DNA of 20,405 nt from Coriobacteriaceae bacterium (GTDB lineage Bacteria; Actinomycetota; Coriobacteriia; Coriobacteriales; Coriobacteriaceae). The translations under genes and the position numbers were made by a program. Shown here one piece after another: positions 13,778-20,394 of this stretch. The notes under the pieces are model-generated. The model saw nothing but the letters and a program-made list of their open reading frames with translations. It ran no database searches and was not told where the DNA came from. Each line of letters starts with the position of its first letter. Within the stretch, counting starts at the first letter, position 1. The stretch lies in contig CABJBO010000033.1 of assembly GCA_902363875.1 (NCBI GenBank), positions 1-20,405 on the forward strand, read 5' to 3'.

Positions 13778-15053
13778 ATGCCGCCTTGGTTTCCTCGGCG
13801 TTTTCCGCCGCAGTTTCCGGCTTGGCCTCTGTGGTGGTTTTTGCCTTGGCTTGCAGCCGTTCCATTTCCTCCTGTGCGGAATGGAAAGTAGCGTGGGCGT
13901 AATAGTTCAGCGTCATTACAATGTTGGCGTGTCCCATGATGTACTGCAATGCTTTGGGGTTCATGCCCGCGTTTGCCATTCTGGTACAGAATGTATGCCG
14001 CATGGTGTGCGGCGTCATCACATCGGGCAGCGGCTCCTTGTGGCACTTGTTGTACTTCTTGGCAAGGCACTTGAACATGGCGTCATAGTTGACGGCGGTT
14101 TTGGGCAGGCCATCCCGGTTCAGGAACAGGAAGTCCTTATAACCATCAACCTTAATGCACCTGCCGTCCCTGCGCTTCTTCAACACGCGCTCAAACGCTT
14201 CATAGGCGGCTGCGCTCATCGGCACTTGACGGAATCCGCTTTCTGTTTTTGGCGCTTCGATATAGTAGCCGTCCTCGGTGCTTCTCAAAAGCTGGTGGTC
14301 TACATTCACAAAGCGCTTCTCAAAATTCAGGTCGGCTGGCGTCAGGCCGCAGAGTTCGGAAATACGAAGCCCGGTTTCCAGCAGGATCACCACCTCGTCA
14401 TAATACTTGGCATAGACAGGATCGTTCTGCATGAAGTCCAAAAGCTCGTTTTCCTGTGTAGGGGTAAGCGGCACCTTTGGTACGGTATCGTCGTTGATAA
14501 CCTCATTGATCTGGAAGTCAAAAGGATTCTTGCGGAGGCAATCGTCCTGTACGGCCATATAAAAGATGGCTTTTAAGGAACGCTTGCTGTTGCAGATGGT
14601 GTTGTAGGCAACGCCCTTTTCCTGCATACGCAAGGCCCATTCTTTTGCGTCGGACAGCTTCACGCTGTCAATGCTGGCCGCGCCCAGCTTATCTTCGGAC
14701 AGAAGTTTCATTAACTGCTGGCGGCTCTTTTGGGTTCCTTTCCGCACATTCCCGCGCTGCCGGGTGTACTTTTCATAAAGCTGGCACACGGTCATTTTCT
14801 TGCCGATGGTGTCTATCCCGTCGTCAAGGTCTTTCTGTATCTGCTTGATCTTCTCGCGCAGGGAAAGACAGGGCCGTTTCCCGGCAGGTACTTTGTCGGT
14901 AGGTACTAACTTCCATGAGTAAACAAACTGGGTTTCTCCAAAGGTGTCAATGTATTTGTAAGCGTATCTTCCATCTGATCGCTGGCTCTCTCCAGACTTC
15001 AAAAGGCGGCCTTTGTTGTCCCGTCTTTTTTCATCTCGTTCTTTTCTTGGCAT
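13776..15053 (-). CDS. int: Tyrosine recombinase, Tn916 integrase family
   Basis: A 425-aa integrase that excises and integrates the element. An N-terminal arm-binding domain (about 10-75, including DGRYAYKYIDTFGETQFVYSWKL) precedes a core-binding domain (about 85-180) and the catalytic domain. Catalytic residues are visible: R230 in TGLRISELCGL, K269 in APKTESGFRQVP, H349-x-x-R352 in TPHTMRHTF, H375 in MGHANIVM and Y385 in NYYAHA. The C-terminal tail is Ala/Glu/Lys-rich. AAGGAG lies 9-10 nt before ATG 15053. xis lies 79 bp upstream in the same direction. Confidence 0.95.
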   Translation of the reverse strand: MPRKERDEKRRDNKGRLLKSGESQRSDGRYAYKYIDTFGETQFVYSWKLVPTDKVPAGKRPCLSLREKIKQIQKDLDDGIDTIGKKMTVCQLYEKYTRQRGNVRKGTQKSRQQLMKLLSEDKLGAASIDSVKLSDAKEWALRMQEKGVAYNTICNSKRSLKAIFYMAVQDDCLRKNPFDFQINEVINDDTVPKVPLTPTQENELLDFMQNDPVYAKYYDEVVILLETGLRISELCGLTPADLNFEKRFVNVDHQLLRSTEDGYYIEAPKTESGFRQVPMSAAAYEAFERVLKKRRDGRCIKVDGYKDFLFLNRDGLPKTAVNYDAMFKCLAKKYNKCHKEPLPDVMTPHTMRHTFCTRMANAGMNPKALQYIMGHANIVMTLNYYAHATFHSAQEEMERLQAKAKTTTEAKPETAAENAEETKAA

Positions 15054-15083
15054 TTCGTCATGCTCCTTTCCATGACGGAAAGA

Positions 15084-15123
15084 GCCTTGACACGCTTATA
15101 ACCTATTATAACACGAGCAAGGC
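15084..15123. repeat. Imperfect inverted repeat between xis and int
   Basis: GCCTTG-AC-ACG-C-TTATAA (15084-15101) is matched by a near-complement at 15106-15123, with a 4-nt centre. On the plus strand CCTTTTT follows. It could be a terminator/attenuator or a protein-binding site that separates xis from int expression. Confidence 0.5.
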
Positions 15124-15132
15124 CCTTTTTCA

Positions 15133-15336
15133 CTATATTGTGTCAAGGGAATCAATAATTTTTTCAAACTGCTTCCGTTTGATCTGGATGCGGTTGCCGT
15201 TCAGGATCACCCAGCCAGCGGTGGGGTTTTCCTCGGCAAGCCGACGCAGTTTGTTTTCCCCGATCCGAAAATATTTAGACGCTTCCTCAATGGTGAGCGT
15301 GTATTTTTCCCAAATAGGCACATCGTTATTACTCAT
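15133..15336 (-). CDS. xis: Excisionase, Tn916 Xis family
   Basis: A 67-aa small basic winged-helix protein directing excision by Int. The sequence [47 protein letters not shown] is the typical Tn916 Xis-type HTH (IEEAxxYFxIGexkLRrl...GnRxxIKRkxFE). ATG 15336 follows GAAAGGGGGC. The frame is open further upstream to 15480, but that stretch is non-coding in character. The last codons and the 79-bp gap to int carry an inverted repeat. Confidence 0.92.
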   Translation of the reverse strand: MSNNDVPIWEKYTLTIEEASKYFRIGENKLRRLAEENPTAGWVILNGNRIQIKRKQFEKIIDSLDTI

Positions 15337-15769
15337 AACATGGCCCCCTTTCTTTTCAAAACAAAGGTTATTGTTGTGAAAGTGGGCAGAAAGTAACGGA
15401 CGGCTGCTGGCACAGCTCCACGGGAATCTCACCCCTGCGTGGTTCTCACGCGGCCCTGCTCGTTGCCTGCGACGCTTCAAACGCTCGGACTACGACGGCA
15501 AGGGAGTATCATTGTCCTGTCTGCGCGTCGTCGCCCGCAGGCTGCCACACCTGCTTTACGGCCCGGTAAAATCGCTCCGCTTATCCCAATGAGGGAAAAC
15601 CTCTTGGCGCACCTGCCGCCCGGCTCGGCGCAGACAGAATGTATCCGTCTGCCCTATGACGCGCCGCCATTGTCCTGCGGGCGTATTTGTCAAGGAGCAA
15701 AGGGGCCGCCGGGAAAACAGGCAGGCGGGGAAAGGGAAAGCCGCCTGTCTATGGCCGGGGCCTTAACCG
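15337..15769 (-). other. GC-rich non-coding region between HTH gene and xis
   Basis: A 433-bp stretch without a gene I can support on either strand; a plus-strand open frame at 15439-15789 has an arginine/proline/glycine-rich translation unlike a real protein. On the minus strand it holds short complementary stretches such as GCAGAC/GTCTGC about the 15630-15655 area and a CCACG...CGTGG pair near 15420-15445 shortly upstream of the xis ribosome-binding site. A structured leader or small RNA controlling xis is possible; I do not recognise a known riboswitch. Confidence 0.45.
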
Positions 15770-16012
15770 TCAGTCGCCAATGGGACTAACGATGGAATGG
15801 ATCAGCTTGATTTGCAATCGGCGCTTCATATACTCGTCAATGCAGATATGAGGCTGACCGCTGCCGTCATAGAGCGTCCGGGTACACAGCTTATTGATAT
15901 AGCCGTCATAATGCTGCAAGACACGCTCCACGGCTTCGGCGTTACCGGCGCAGGCCGCGTCGATCACAAAATCAGGCAGAGGGCTTTTGCCCTTGTAACT
16001 GGATTGCTTCAT
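15770..16012 (-). CDS. Helix-turn-helix protein, Tn916 Orf8-like
   Basis: An 80-aa protein (starts MKQSSYKGKSPLPDFVIDAA, then AVERVLQHYDGYINKLCTRTLYD...MKRRLQIKLIHSIV). This is the conjugative-transposon HTH family found between the sigma-like gene and xis in Tn916-type elements. The DFVI..A..G...A...VL.HY..YI..L pattern resembles sigma region 1.2/2, and the family is thought to act with the adjacent sigma-like protein. ATG 16012 follows GGAGGGAGG, which overlaps the end of the sigma gene, so the pair is coupled. Confidence 0.82.
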   Translation of the reverse strand: MKQSSYKGKSPLPDFVIDAACAGNAEAVERVLQHYDGYINKLCTRTLYDGSGQPHICIDEYMKRRLQIKLIHSIVSPIGD

Positions 16013-16018
16013 CCGCGT

Positions 16019-16450
16019 TTAACCTCCCTCCGGCATGAACGCCATCAATTTTACACGCAGGTCTTTTAAGGTGCTTGTCCTGTGGCGCTGTACTGCGCTG
16101 CGGGACATTCCCATCAGGCGGCCAATTTCTTCGTCAGTCAAATCCAGAACAAAGCGGAGAATCAAAATACTCTGCTCGTCTTTTGGCAGGCTGGCAAACG
16201 CTTCGGCCACAAGCTCGTTGTCGATATGTAGGTCATAGCCATGCGAACTGAATGTAAAGCTGTCGCAGGAATACCGATCTACGGTCGAGAGCTTGTCCCA
16301 ATCAGCCGGGGAAAGAGCGTCCAGCGACACTTCACGGTCGCGGCGGCACTTCATTTCCCGCAGATAATCTATCGCCTCATGGTACAGAACCAGCTTGCAG
16401 TAGCGGTCAAACTGGCCCCATTCACCGTATTTGCGGGGGATCGCTTCCAT
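16019..16450 (-). CDS. Sigma-70-like factor, Tn916 Orf7-like
   Basis: A 143-aa small sigma factor of conjugative transposons. N-terminal region-2-like sequence (FDRYCKLVLYHEAIDYLREMKCRRDREVSLD) is followed by an acidic linker and a region-4 HTH (ASLPKDEQSILILRFVLDLTDEEIGRLMGMSRSAVQRHR). By analogy with Tn916 it activates or extends expression of xis and int. ATG 16450 follows GGGGGTGAG. The upstream leader carries terminator-like hairpins and a small ORF, so it is probably controlled by attenuation. Confidence 0.85.
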   Translation of the reverse strand: MEAIPRKYGEWGQFDRYCKLVLYHEAIDYLREMKCRRDREVSLDALSPADWDKLSTVDRYSCDSFTFSSHGYDLHIDNELVAEAFASLPKDEQSILILRFVLDLTDEEIGRLMGMSRSAVQRHRTSTLKDLRVKLMAFMPEGG

Positions 16451-16605
16451 CTTCTCACCCCCTTTCTATGGGGGATGTGGTGGTTCTCTCCCTTTCCGCC
16501 AATAGAGCGAATGGAATCTCTCTGGCTGCCCGCTAAACGCCTCCTTTTTTCACTTTTTTGAAATTTCTTTTTGCGCCGGATAGCAGACCGCAGGAAATAA
16601 CAAAA

Positions 16606-16638
16606 TTCGCCCGGCAGATCAAAGACCCGCTGGGCGAA
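16606..16638 (-). terminator. Terminator-like hairpin upstream of the sigma gene
   Basis: On the minus strand TTCGCCC (16638-16632) pairs with GGGCGAA (16612-16606), followed by TTTTGTT. It lies between the 35-codon leader ORF and the sigma gene, where transcription of the recombination genes would have to pass it, so it could act as an attenuator. Confidence 0.55.
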
Positions 16639-16661
16639 ACAAAAAGCAATATGTTCTTTTC

Positions 16662-16769
16662 CTACATAGTATAGTACATACGCACAGCCGCTTGTCCCCG
16701 CTGCCGGGGGACGGCTTTTTTTGACAGGCTAACCCCTGTCGGAATTTGTCGAAGTAGTTTTCGTTGCAT
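16662..16769 (-). CDS. 35-codon leader ORF before the sigma gene
   Basis: MQRKLLRQIPTGVSLSKKAV, then PRQRGQAAVRMYYTM and TAG. It is strongly basic with no domain I recognise. AGGAGG lies 10 nt upstream of the ATG, in the 9-nt loop of an 11-bp hairpin whose right arm contains the start codon (16766-16796). An internal stem (GTCCCC/GGGGAC) lies within the ORF and a terminator-like hairpin just after it. This layout suggests a regulatory leader peptide; it may also be a real small protein. An overlapping 61-codon frame at 16619-16804 has no such signals. Confidence 0.5.
   Translation of the reverse strand: MQRKLLRQIPTGVSLSKKAVPRQRGQAAVRMYYTM
16686..16722 (+). terminator. Plus-strand terminator-like hairpin
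   Basis: AGCC-GCTT-GTCCCC (16686-16699) pairs with GGGGAC-GGCT (16707-16716) and is followed by TTTTTTT. It is a good rho-independent terminator for plus-strand transcription, though no plus-strand gene ends here. It may stop antisense transcription of the leader. On the minus strand the same stem falls inside the leader ORF. Confidence 0.65.
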
Positions 16770-16796
16770 GGCGGCTCCCTCCTAAAGCCGCCATGC
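16766..16796 (-). promoter_or_regulatory. Hairpin holding the ribosome-binding site and start codon of the leader ORF
   Basis: GCATGGCGGCT and AGCCGCCATGC form a perfect 11-bp stem around the loop that reads TTAGGAGGG on the minus strand. The loop exposes AGGAGG and the stem holds the ATG of the 35-codon ORF. Translation would need the stem to open. Confidence 0.7.
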
Positions 16797-16824
16797 CAGA
16801 ACACGGTGCAGGGGTCGTCGAAGC

Positions 16825-16863
16825 AAAAAGAAACGGCGGCCTTGATCTACTCAAAACCGCCGT
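16825..16863 (-). terminator. Minus-strand terminator upstream of the leader ORF
   Basis: ACGGCGG (minus 16863-16857) pairs with CCGCCGT (minus 16839-16833) across 17 nt and is followed by TTCTTTTTG. It would end transcripts from the cargo genes before the leader and the sigma gene, unless read through. Confidence 0.6.
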
Positions 16864-17013
16864 ATCCGTCAGTGATACAGGAAAGCGCACGAAATCCTCT
16901 GCCCGTCAGCGGTTTTTTTCTTTTCCCCGCTGTGGAGGCAGATGTTTGAATATGCAGGTATGTTTCATGCCGCAAAGGCCACAAAACATACCATGTTAGT
17001 CATTCAATTTGAA
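16864..17013. other. Non-coding part of the leader region
   Basis: No supported gene. It contains GGTATGTTT (16957-16965) with its complement AAACATACC (16984-16992), and a plus-strand GCGG followed by TTTTTTTCTTTT near 16910-16925. The latter can pair with CCGC at about 16857, giving a fold that competes with the 16825-16863 hairpin. Confidence 0.4.
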
Positions 17014-17271
17014 TTAGAGTTCAATTCTTGCTTTCGATGGCTTATCTTCACAATAGATAACTTTAATCGTTGTTCCCTTGTCAGGGACTTTGTTTCCTGC
17101 GCCAATCCATTTTCGGCAGATGTAATCTTTGCCGTCTATCGTATATTTGACCTTGATAGTATGCGGAAAGGCTGCGCCATCCATCGCATGAACGCGGGCA
17201 GGTTTACGATTCACTTTTAACCACCATTGTTTTATAACTGAAATTACAGTTCCCATTGTTTCTTTTTCCAT
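17014..17271 (-). CDS. Small hypothetical protein, 85 aa
   Basis: Begins MEKETMGTVISVIKQWWLKVNR and continues with alternating hydrophobic/charged strands (IKVKYTIDGKDYICRKW, GTTIKVIYCEDKPSKARI). The pattern resembles DUF3592-like or OB-type small beta proteins in Firmicutes genomes; this is a resemblance only. ATG 17271 follows GGAGG at an 8-nt gap, so it is probably translated. No membrane helix is evident. Its role in the element is unknown. Confidence 0.6.
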   Translation of the reverse strand: MEKETMGTVISVIKQWWLKVNRKPARVHAMDGAAFPHTIKVKYTIDGKDYICRKWIGAGNKVPDKGTTIKVIYCEDKPSKARIEL

Positions 17272-17319
17272 AAGTTATACCTCCAATGATATTTTTGATT
17301 GATGATACCTATTTTCTAT

Positions 17320-17511
17320 TCAGCCTTTTCTTTGTTTGTAGTAAAAGCGGAACGCTGCTGCGCCGGTGGCCGCCAACTGTACCAGAATCAGCACAGCAAA
17401 CAGACCGAAGCTCTCATAGTAGAACAGTTCATCCCAAAAATATAGTCTGTTCAAATGATGCCATTTATTGTATTCTAAATTTGTAGGTAAGCTGAACGGG
17501 TAACTTACCAA
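17320..17511 (-). pseudogene. Fragment of a small membrane protein
   Basis: The frame ends in one strong hydrophobic helix and a basic tail: FGLFAVLILVQLAATGAAAF then RFYYKQRKG. The only start is TTG at 17511 with no convincing ribosome-binding site, and an in-frame stop lies just upstream. The adjoining AT-rich region looks decayed. It is probably the C-terminal end of a lost gene; a genuine 63-aa membrane peptide cannot be excluded. Confidence 0.35.
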
Positions 17512-17845
17512 GGGATAGCGGCAACAGATGTCTATCTAACCATACTACCATTGAGATCGAAAAGTATGAATTGAAGAGTACAATAATAGGGTTGATTGAG
17601 GATCAACTTTTATTTTTTGTACCTTCATGTTAGAAGCCGTTGTGGACTATTACCTAAAAATAATAGATATAACACAAAGAGAATTATTCAATCTGTCCAA
17701 GCATAACAGGAAGGAAAAGATTGAAATTCCATAGGTAGTGGCTTCGTTGACGCGACTAAGTTCAATACGGAAAAATCGGTCTGCAGGTGTGTCAAACAGA
17801 AGACACTATTTTTTTATATCTGAGACCGATTGTTTCCGATACAAT
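17512..17845. other. AT-rich region without supported genes
   Basis: About 334 bp. A 34-codon plus-strand frame near 17629-17733 (MLEAVVDYYLKIIDITQREL...) has no ribosome-binding site and may be a gene relic. An inverted repeat, GGAAAAATCGGTCT (17769-17782) against AGACCGATTGTTTCC (17823-17837, one extra base), surrounds a smaller GTGTC/GACAC hairpin with a T-run. This is either a terminator for a lost plus-strand gene or a remnant of a small element. Confidence 0.4.
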
Positions 17846-18469
17846 TTATGGAACATTCAGCACATCATGGACAAACCAAGTCTGAGCCGTGACCATAATG
17901 GCAAATGTGCAAATAGCAAAGAGAAGTACTTCAGCCACAGCATTGACACGGCTGGATTGAAGTTGCTTTTTCAGATTGGCAGGCAAGATTCTTGACAGCA
18001 GACAATAAACTAAAAATCCAATACAGGCTCCAGCGGTATTTGTCATCAAGTCATTGATGTCGGAAGAACCCCAGCCAAACATCTGGACAATTTCAACAGC
18101 CAAAGAAAACAGAAAGCCAGTCAATGCAACCGTCTTCATGTGATGATATTTCTTGTACAGCAGCGGCAGGAAAAATCCCAACGGGACAAACAGAATAATA
18201 TTCAGAATGGTATCAATTGGCCCAGTTATCATACCGATAAATGGAGTCCAAGAAATGTTCGGGCGAAAGGTCATTGTGCTTGTAAAGCCGATGCCTGTGA
18301 CGGTCAAAAGTCCGAATAAATAATAACCAAAAACAAACACTGCAGCGGTATGGAGAAAACTTTGTGTTCTCCCCAATTTTTTGAGCCACAAGAAATACAG
18401 TACGAAGACTGGAACCATAAACACATACCCACTAATTGAGCGGATGAGAATATCAGAAATTGGTATCAT
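17846..18469 (-). CDS. VanZ family membrane protein
   Basis: A 207-aa integral membrane protein with five or so helices. Family hallmarks are the first helix after ISDILIRSISGY, then NIILFVPLGFFLPLL, FLFSLAVEIVQMF and GWGSSDINDLMTNTAGACIGF (the conserved E..Q and D..DL..NT.G..IG). VanZ proteins give low-level teicoplanin tolerance in Tn1546; many homologues have unknown roles. ATG 18469 is chosen because AAGGAG lies 6 nt upstream; an in-frame ATG at 18571 would overlap the KTR gene and add residues unlike the family. It is last in a minus-strand cargo run. Confidence 0.85.
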   Translation of the reverse strand: MIPISDILIRSISGYVFMVPVFVLYFLWLKKLGRTQSFLHTAAVFVFGYYLFGLLTVTGIGFTSTMTFRPNISWTPFIGMITGPIDTILNIILFVPLGFFLPLLYKKYHHMKTVALTGFLFSLAVEIVQMFGWGSSDINDLMTNTAGACIGFLVYCLLSRILPANLKKQLQSSRVNAVAEVLLFAICTFAIMVTAQTWFVHDVLNVP

Positions 18470-18549
18470 TATTATCTCCTTGTCAAATTCAAATTTATTG
18501 CCCATTCCAGCATTGAGCATTTTCTCATAAAGCAAACAGAATACTGTCA

Positions 18550-18729
18550 TTAGTAACGACGGTATTCCCATAATGCTAATCGTAAGTCTAATTGTTCAAT
18601 GTCGATTAGACATTCACTTTTACATTTTGGACAAAAGAGAGGAAAATTTTTAAGTACGGTATCTTCCCGAATTTTGTCGCGTGTTTTATTCCCGCAGACT
18701 GGGCAGCGGATGAACTCTGTTTTCTCCAT
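18550..18729 (-). CDS. Cysteine-rich KTR-domain protein (Tn916 Orf6-like)
   Basis: A 59-aa protein with two CxxC pairs and the family's name-giving motif: IRCPVCGNKTRDKIREDTVLKNFPLFCPKCKSECLI. In Tn916 the same family (orf6) follows tet(M). It probably binds zinc; its function is unknown. ATG 18729 follows GGAGTGA; a GTG three codons earlier is possible. The last 14 residues (DLRLALWEYRRY end) differ from the EPDAK-type tail I expect for the family, so the 3' end may be altered by a frameshift or recombination. Confidence 0.85.
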   Translation of the reverse strand: MEKTEFIRCPVCGNKTRDKIREDTVLKNFPLFCPKCKSECLIDIEQLDLRLALWEYRRY

Positions 18730-18734
18730 ATTGT

Positions 18735-18848
18735 TCACTCCGAATTGCGATCATTCTTTTTCTTATCCCGATATTTCCGTATGAGTTTATTACGGATAGG
18801 AACGCCAACACCAATCAAAAGCACAACTGCCAAAATTGTGAAATCCAT
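18735..18848 (-). CDS. 37-aa single-span membrane peptide
   Basis: MDFTILAVVLLIGVGVPIRN followed by KLIRKYRDKKKNDRNSE: one hydrophobic helix then a basic tail, so N-out/C-in by the positive-inside rule. GAGGTGA lies 4 nt before ATG 18848. It fits tightly between the ABC permease (9 bp away) and the KTR gene, whose ribosome-binding site overlaps its end. It may be an accessory subunit of the exporter; function unknown. Confidence 0.65.
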   Translation of the reverse strand: MDFTILAVVLLIGVGVPIRNKLIRKYRDKKKNDRNSE

Positions 18849-18857
18849 ACAATCACC

Positions 18858-19508
18858 TCACATTTCCTTATTCTTCATAACCCGAATGGACAAGAAGATT
18901 GAAACCGCATACATCACGACAATAGCAAAAACCGCAAGGAAAACGAGAAGTATCGGAGAAGATTCAACGACTGAAATAATTGAGTTCCCGATAGCTGGCA
19001 TTTTAGAGAGAAGAAGTAAAGTCACCAAAAAACCGGCCACTGGAATATACATAAATACCCGTCCTTTGATTGAGCCGTACTTGTAATATCCCGGAATCTG
19101 GAACACGGTATAGAGTGCAAATAAGAATACTCCTGCAATAGCGGCAGTTACAATATCAAATACGCCAACTGTTTCACCCAGCACTTTCAAGACAAGCGGC
19201 TGTGCAATCAAAGAAATAATCAAGGAAAGAAGCCCCATTGCAAGGACAAAAACATAGCGTCCGATCACAAGCTCGCTTTTACGAACAGGTAAAATACCAA
19301 ACAGACGATCCATGCTGTTTTTTTCTGTGATGGAAAAGGTATATCCCGTCGTCATGGCAATAAAGCACATAGCAAATGATACCCCTGTCAGCAAAGAACG
19401 ATTGATTGCGGCAAACACAATCGGCAGGAGCAGGGTAAAGCAAATCGTCTTAAAATATGGTTTTACCAATGCAATATCTAATTTTGTGGATTTCAAAATA
19501 TTACTCAT
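18858..19508 (-). CDS. ABC-2 type transporter permease
   Basis: A 216-aa membrane protein with about six helices. Typical marks are the N-terminal KSTKLDIALVKPYFKT, then the loop FSITEKNSMDRLFGILPVRKSELVIGRYVF, which is the hallmark of the ABC-2 permease family paired with small YtrB-like ATPases. ATG 19508 overlaps the ATPase stop by 8 nt, and AAAGGTGA lies just upstream, so the subunits are co-translated. The substrate is unknown. Confidence 0.85.
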   Translation of the reverse strand: MSNILKSTKLDIALVKPYFKTICFTLLLPIVFAAINRSLLTGVSFAMCFIAMTTGYTFSITEKNSMDRLFGILPVRKSELVIGRYVFVLAMGLLSLIISLIAQPLVLKVLGETVGVFDIVTAAIAGVFLFALYTVFQIPGYYKYGSIKGRVFMYIPVAGFLVTLLLLSKMPAIGNSIISVVESSPILLVFLAVFAIVVMYAVSIFLSIRVMKNKEM

Positions 19509-20394
19509 AATCGTCACCTTTCTTGCTTGTAAACACTACAATTTCATCAATGGTGGCAGGATCAACGGTCAGGTTAGGGAAACCGCTAATATCTTCGGTT
19601 TTCATCAGAGCCTCAAATCCCGTAGGGAATGTACGAATACCAGCCGCCTTATTTTTCAGATCATCGGACAGTTCCTCAATTCCACCTTTTACAATGCGGA
19701 ACATATCTACAAAATCATCTTTGCTGCCAGTAAAGTACAGCTCGCCATAACTGATGTAGGTAATATAATCGGCTGCACGCTCCAAATCGCCTGTGATATG
19801 GGTGGAGAACAAAACACTATGCTCGCCATCTTCAATATACTCTGAAAGAATTTTCAAAAGTTCATCTCTGGAAACCGGATCAAGTCCACTGGTCGGCTCG
19901 TCGAGGATCAGCAGCTTGGCGTCGTATGAAAACGCACAGGCAAGCATTAACTTCATCTGCATACCTTTGGAAAGTTCTTTTACCTTTTTGGTTGGTGCAA
20001 TGTGAAATTTCCGTAACATATCCGCAAATTTCTGGCTGTCCCAATTTGGATAAAATACCGAAATGGATTTTTCAACCTGCGACACTTTCCAATCATCACT
20101 GAAATAATTTGTATCGAAAACAACGCCCAGCTCTGATTTTACTTTTTGTTCTTCTGCGATATTATCCAGCCCCATCACTTTGACTGTGCCACCGGTGCGC
20201 TTGAGCATATTCAAAATCAGTTTGATTGTCGTTGTTTTGCCAGAACCATTCGGGCCAATCAAGCCCATAATATATCCCTTTGGCAAAGTAAAGCTGATAT
20301 TGTGAAGCTGAAAAGAATCAAAAGATTTTGAAAGATTCGTTACCTCTAAATAATTGGCTCTGTTAGACCAAGGTTGACATAAAAACGATGTCAC
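19501..20394 (-). CDS. ABC transporter ATPase with replaced N-terminus
   Basis: The ATPase domain is complete: Walker A GPNGSGKTT (47-55 in the 297-codon frame), signature LSKGMQMKL, Walker B LLILDEP followed by TSGLDP, and the switch histidine in FSTH. Family members usually start as M-x-NYLEVTNLSKSF. Here NYLEVTNLSKSF is preceded by GCC and 13 codons of unrelated sequence back to a GTG at 20394, with no ribosome-binding site. The native start codon seems to have been displaced at about 20356, where GGCTCTGTTAG begins. Whether the operon is still translated is uncertain. Its partner is the permease overlapping its 3' end. Confidence 0.82.
   Translation of the reverse strand: MTSFLCQPWSNRANYLEVTNLSKSFDSFQLHNISFTLPKGYIMGLIGPNGSGKTTTIKLILNMLKRTGGTVKVMGLDNIAEEQKVKSELGVVFDTNYFSDDWKVSQVEKSISVFYPNWDSQKFADMLRKFHIAPTKKVKELSKGMQMKLMLACAFSYDAKLLILDEPTSGLDPVSRDELLKILSEYIEDGEHSVLFSTHITGDLERAADYITYISYGELYFTGSKDDFVDMFRIVKGGIEELSDDLKNKAAGIRTFPTGFEALMKTEDISGFPNLTVDPATIDEIVVFTSKKGDDYE

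Noticed and set aside
15439..15789. Plus-strand 116-codon open frame between xis and the HTH gene
   Set aside because: Composition is Arg/Pro/Gly-rich without motif or ribosome-binding site; likely chance in GC-rich DNA.
17738..17995. Plus-strand 85-codon open frame overlapping the VanZ gene
   Set aside because: No start signal and no family resemblance; it overlaps a well-supported gene.
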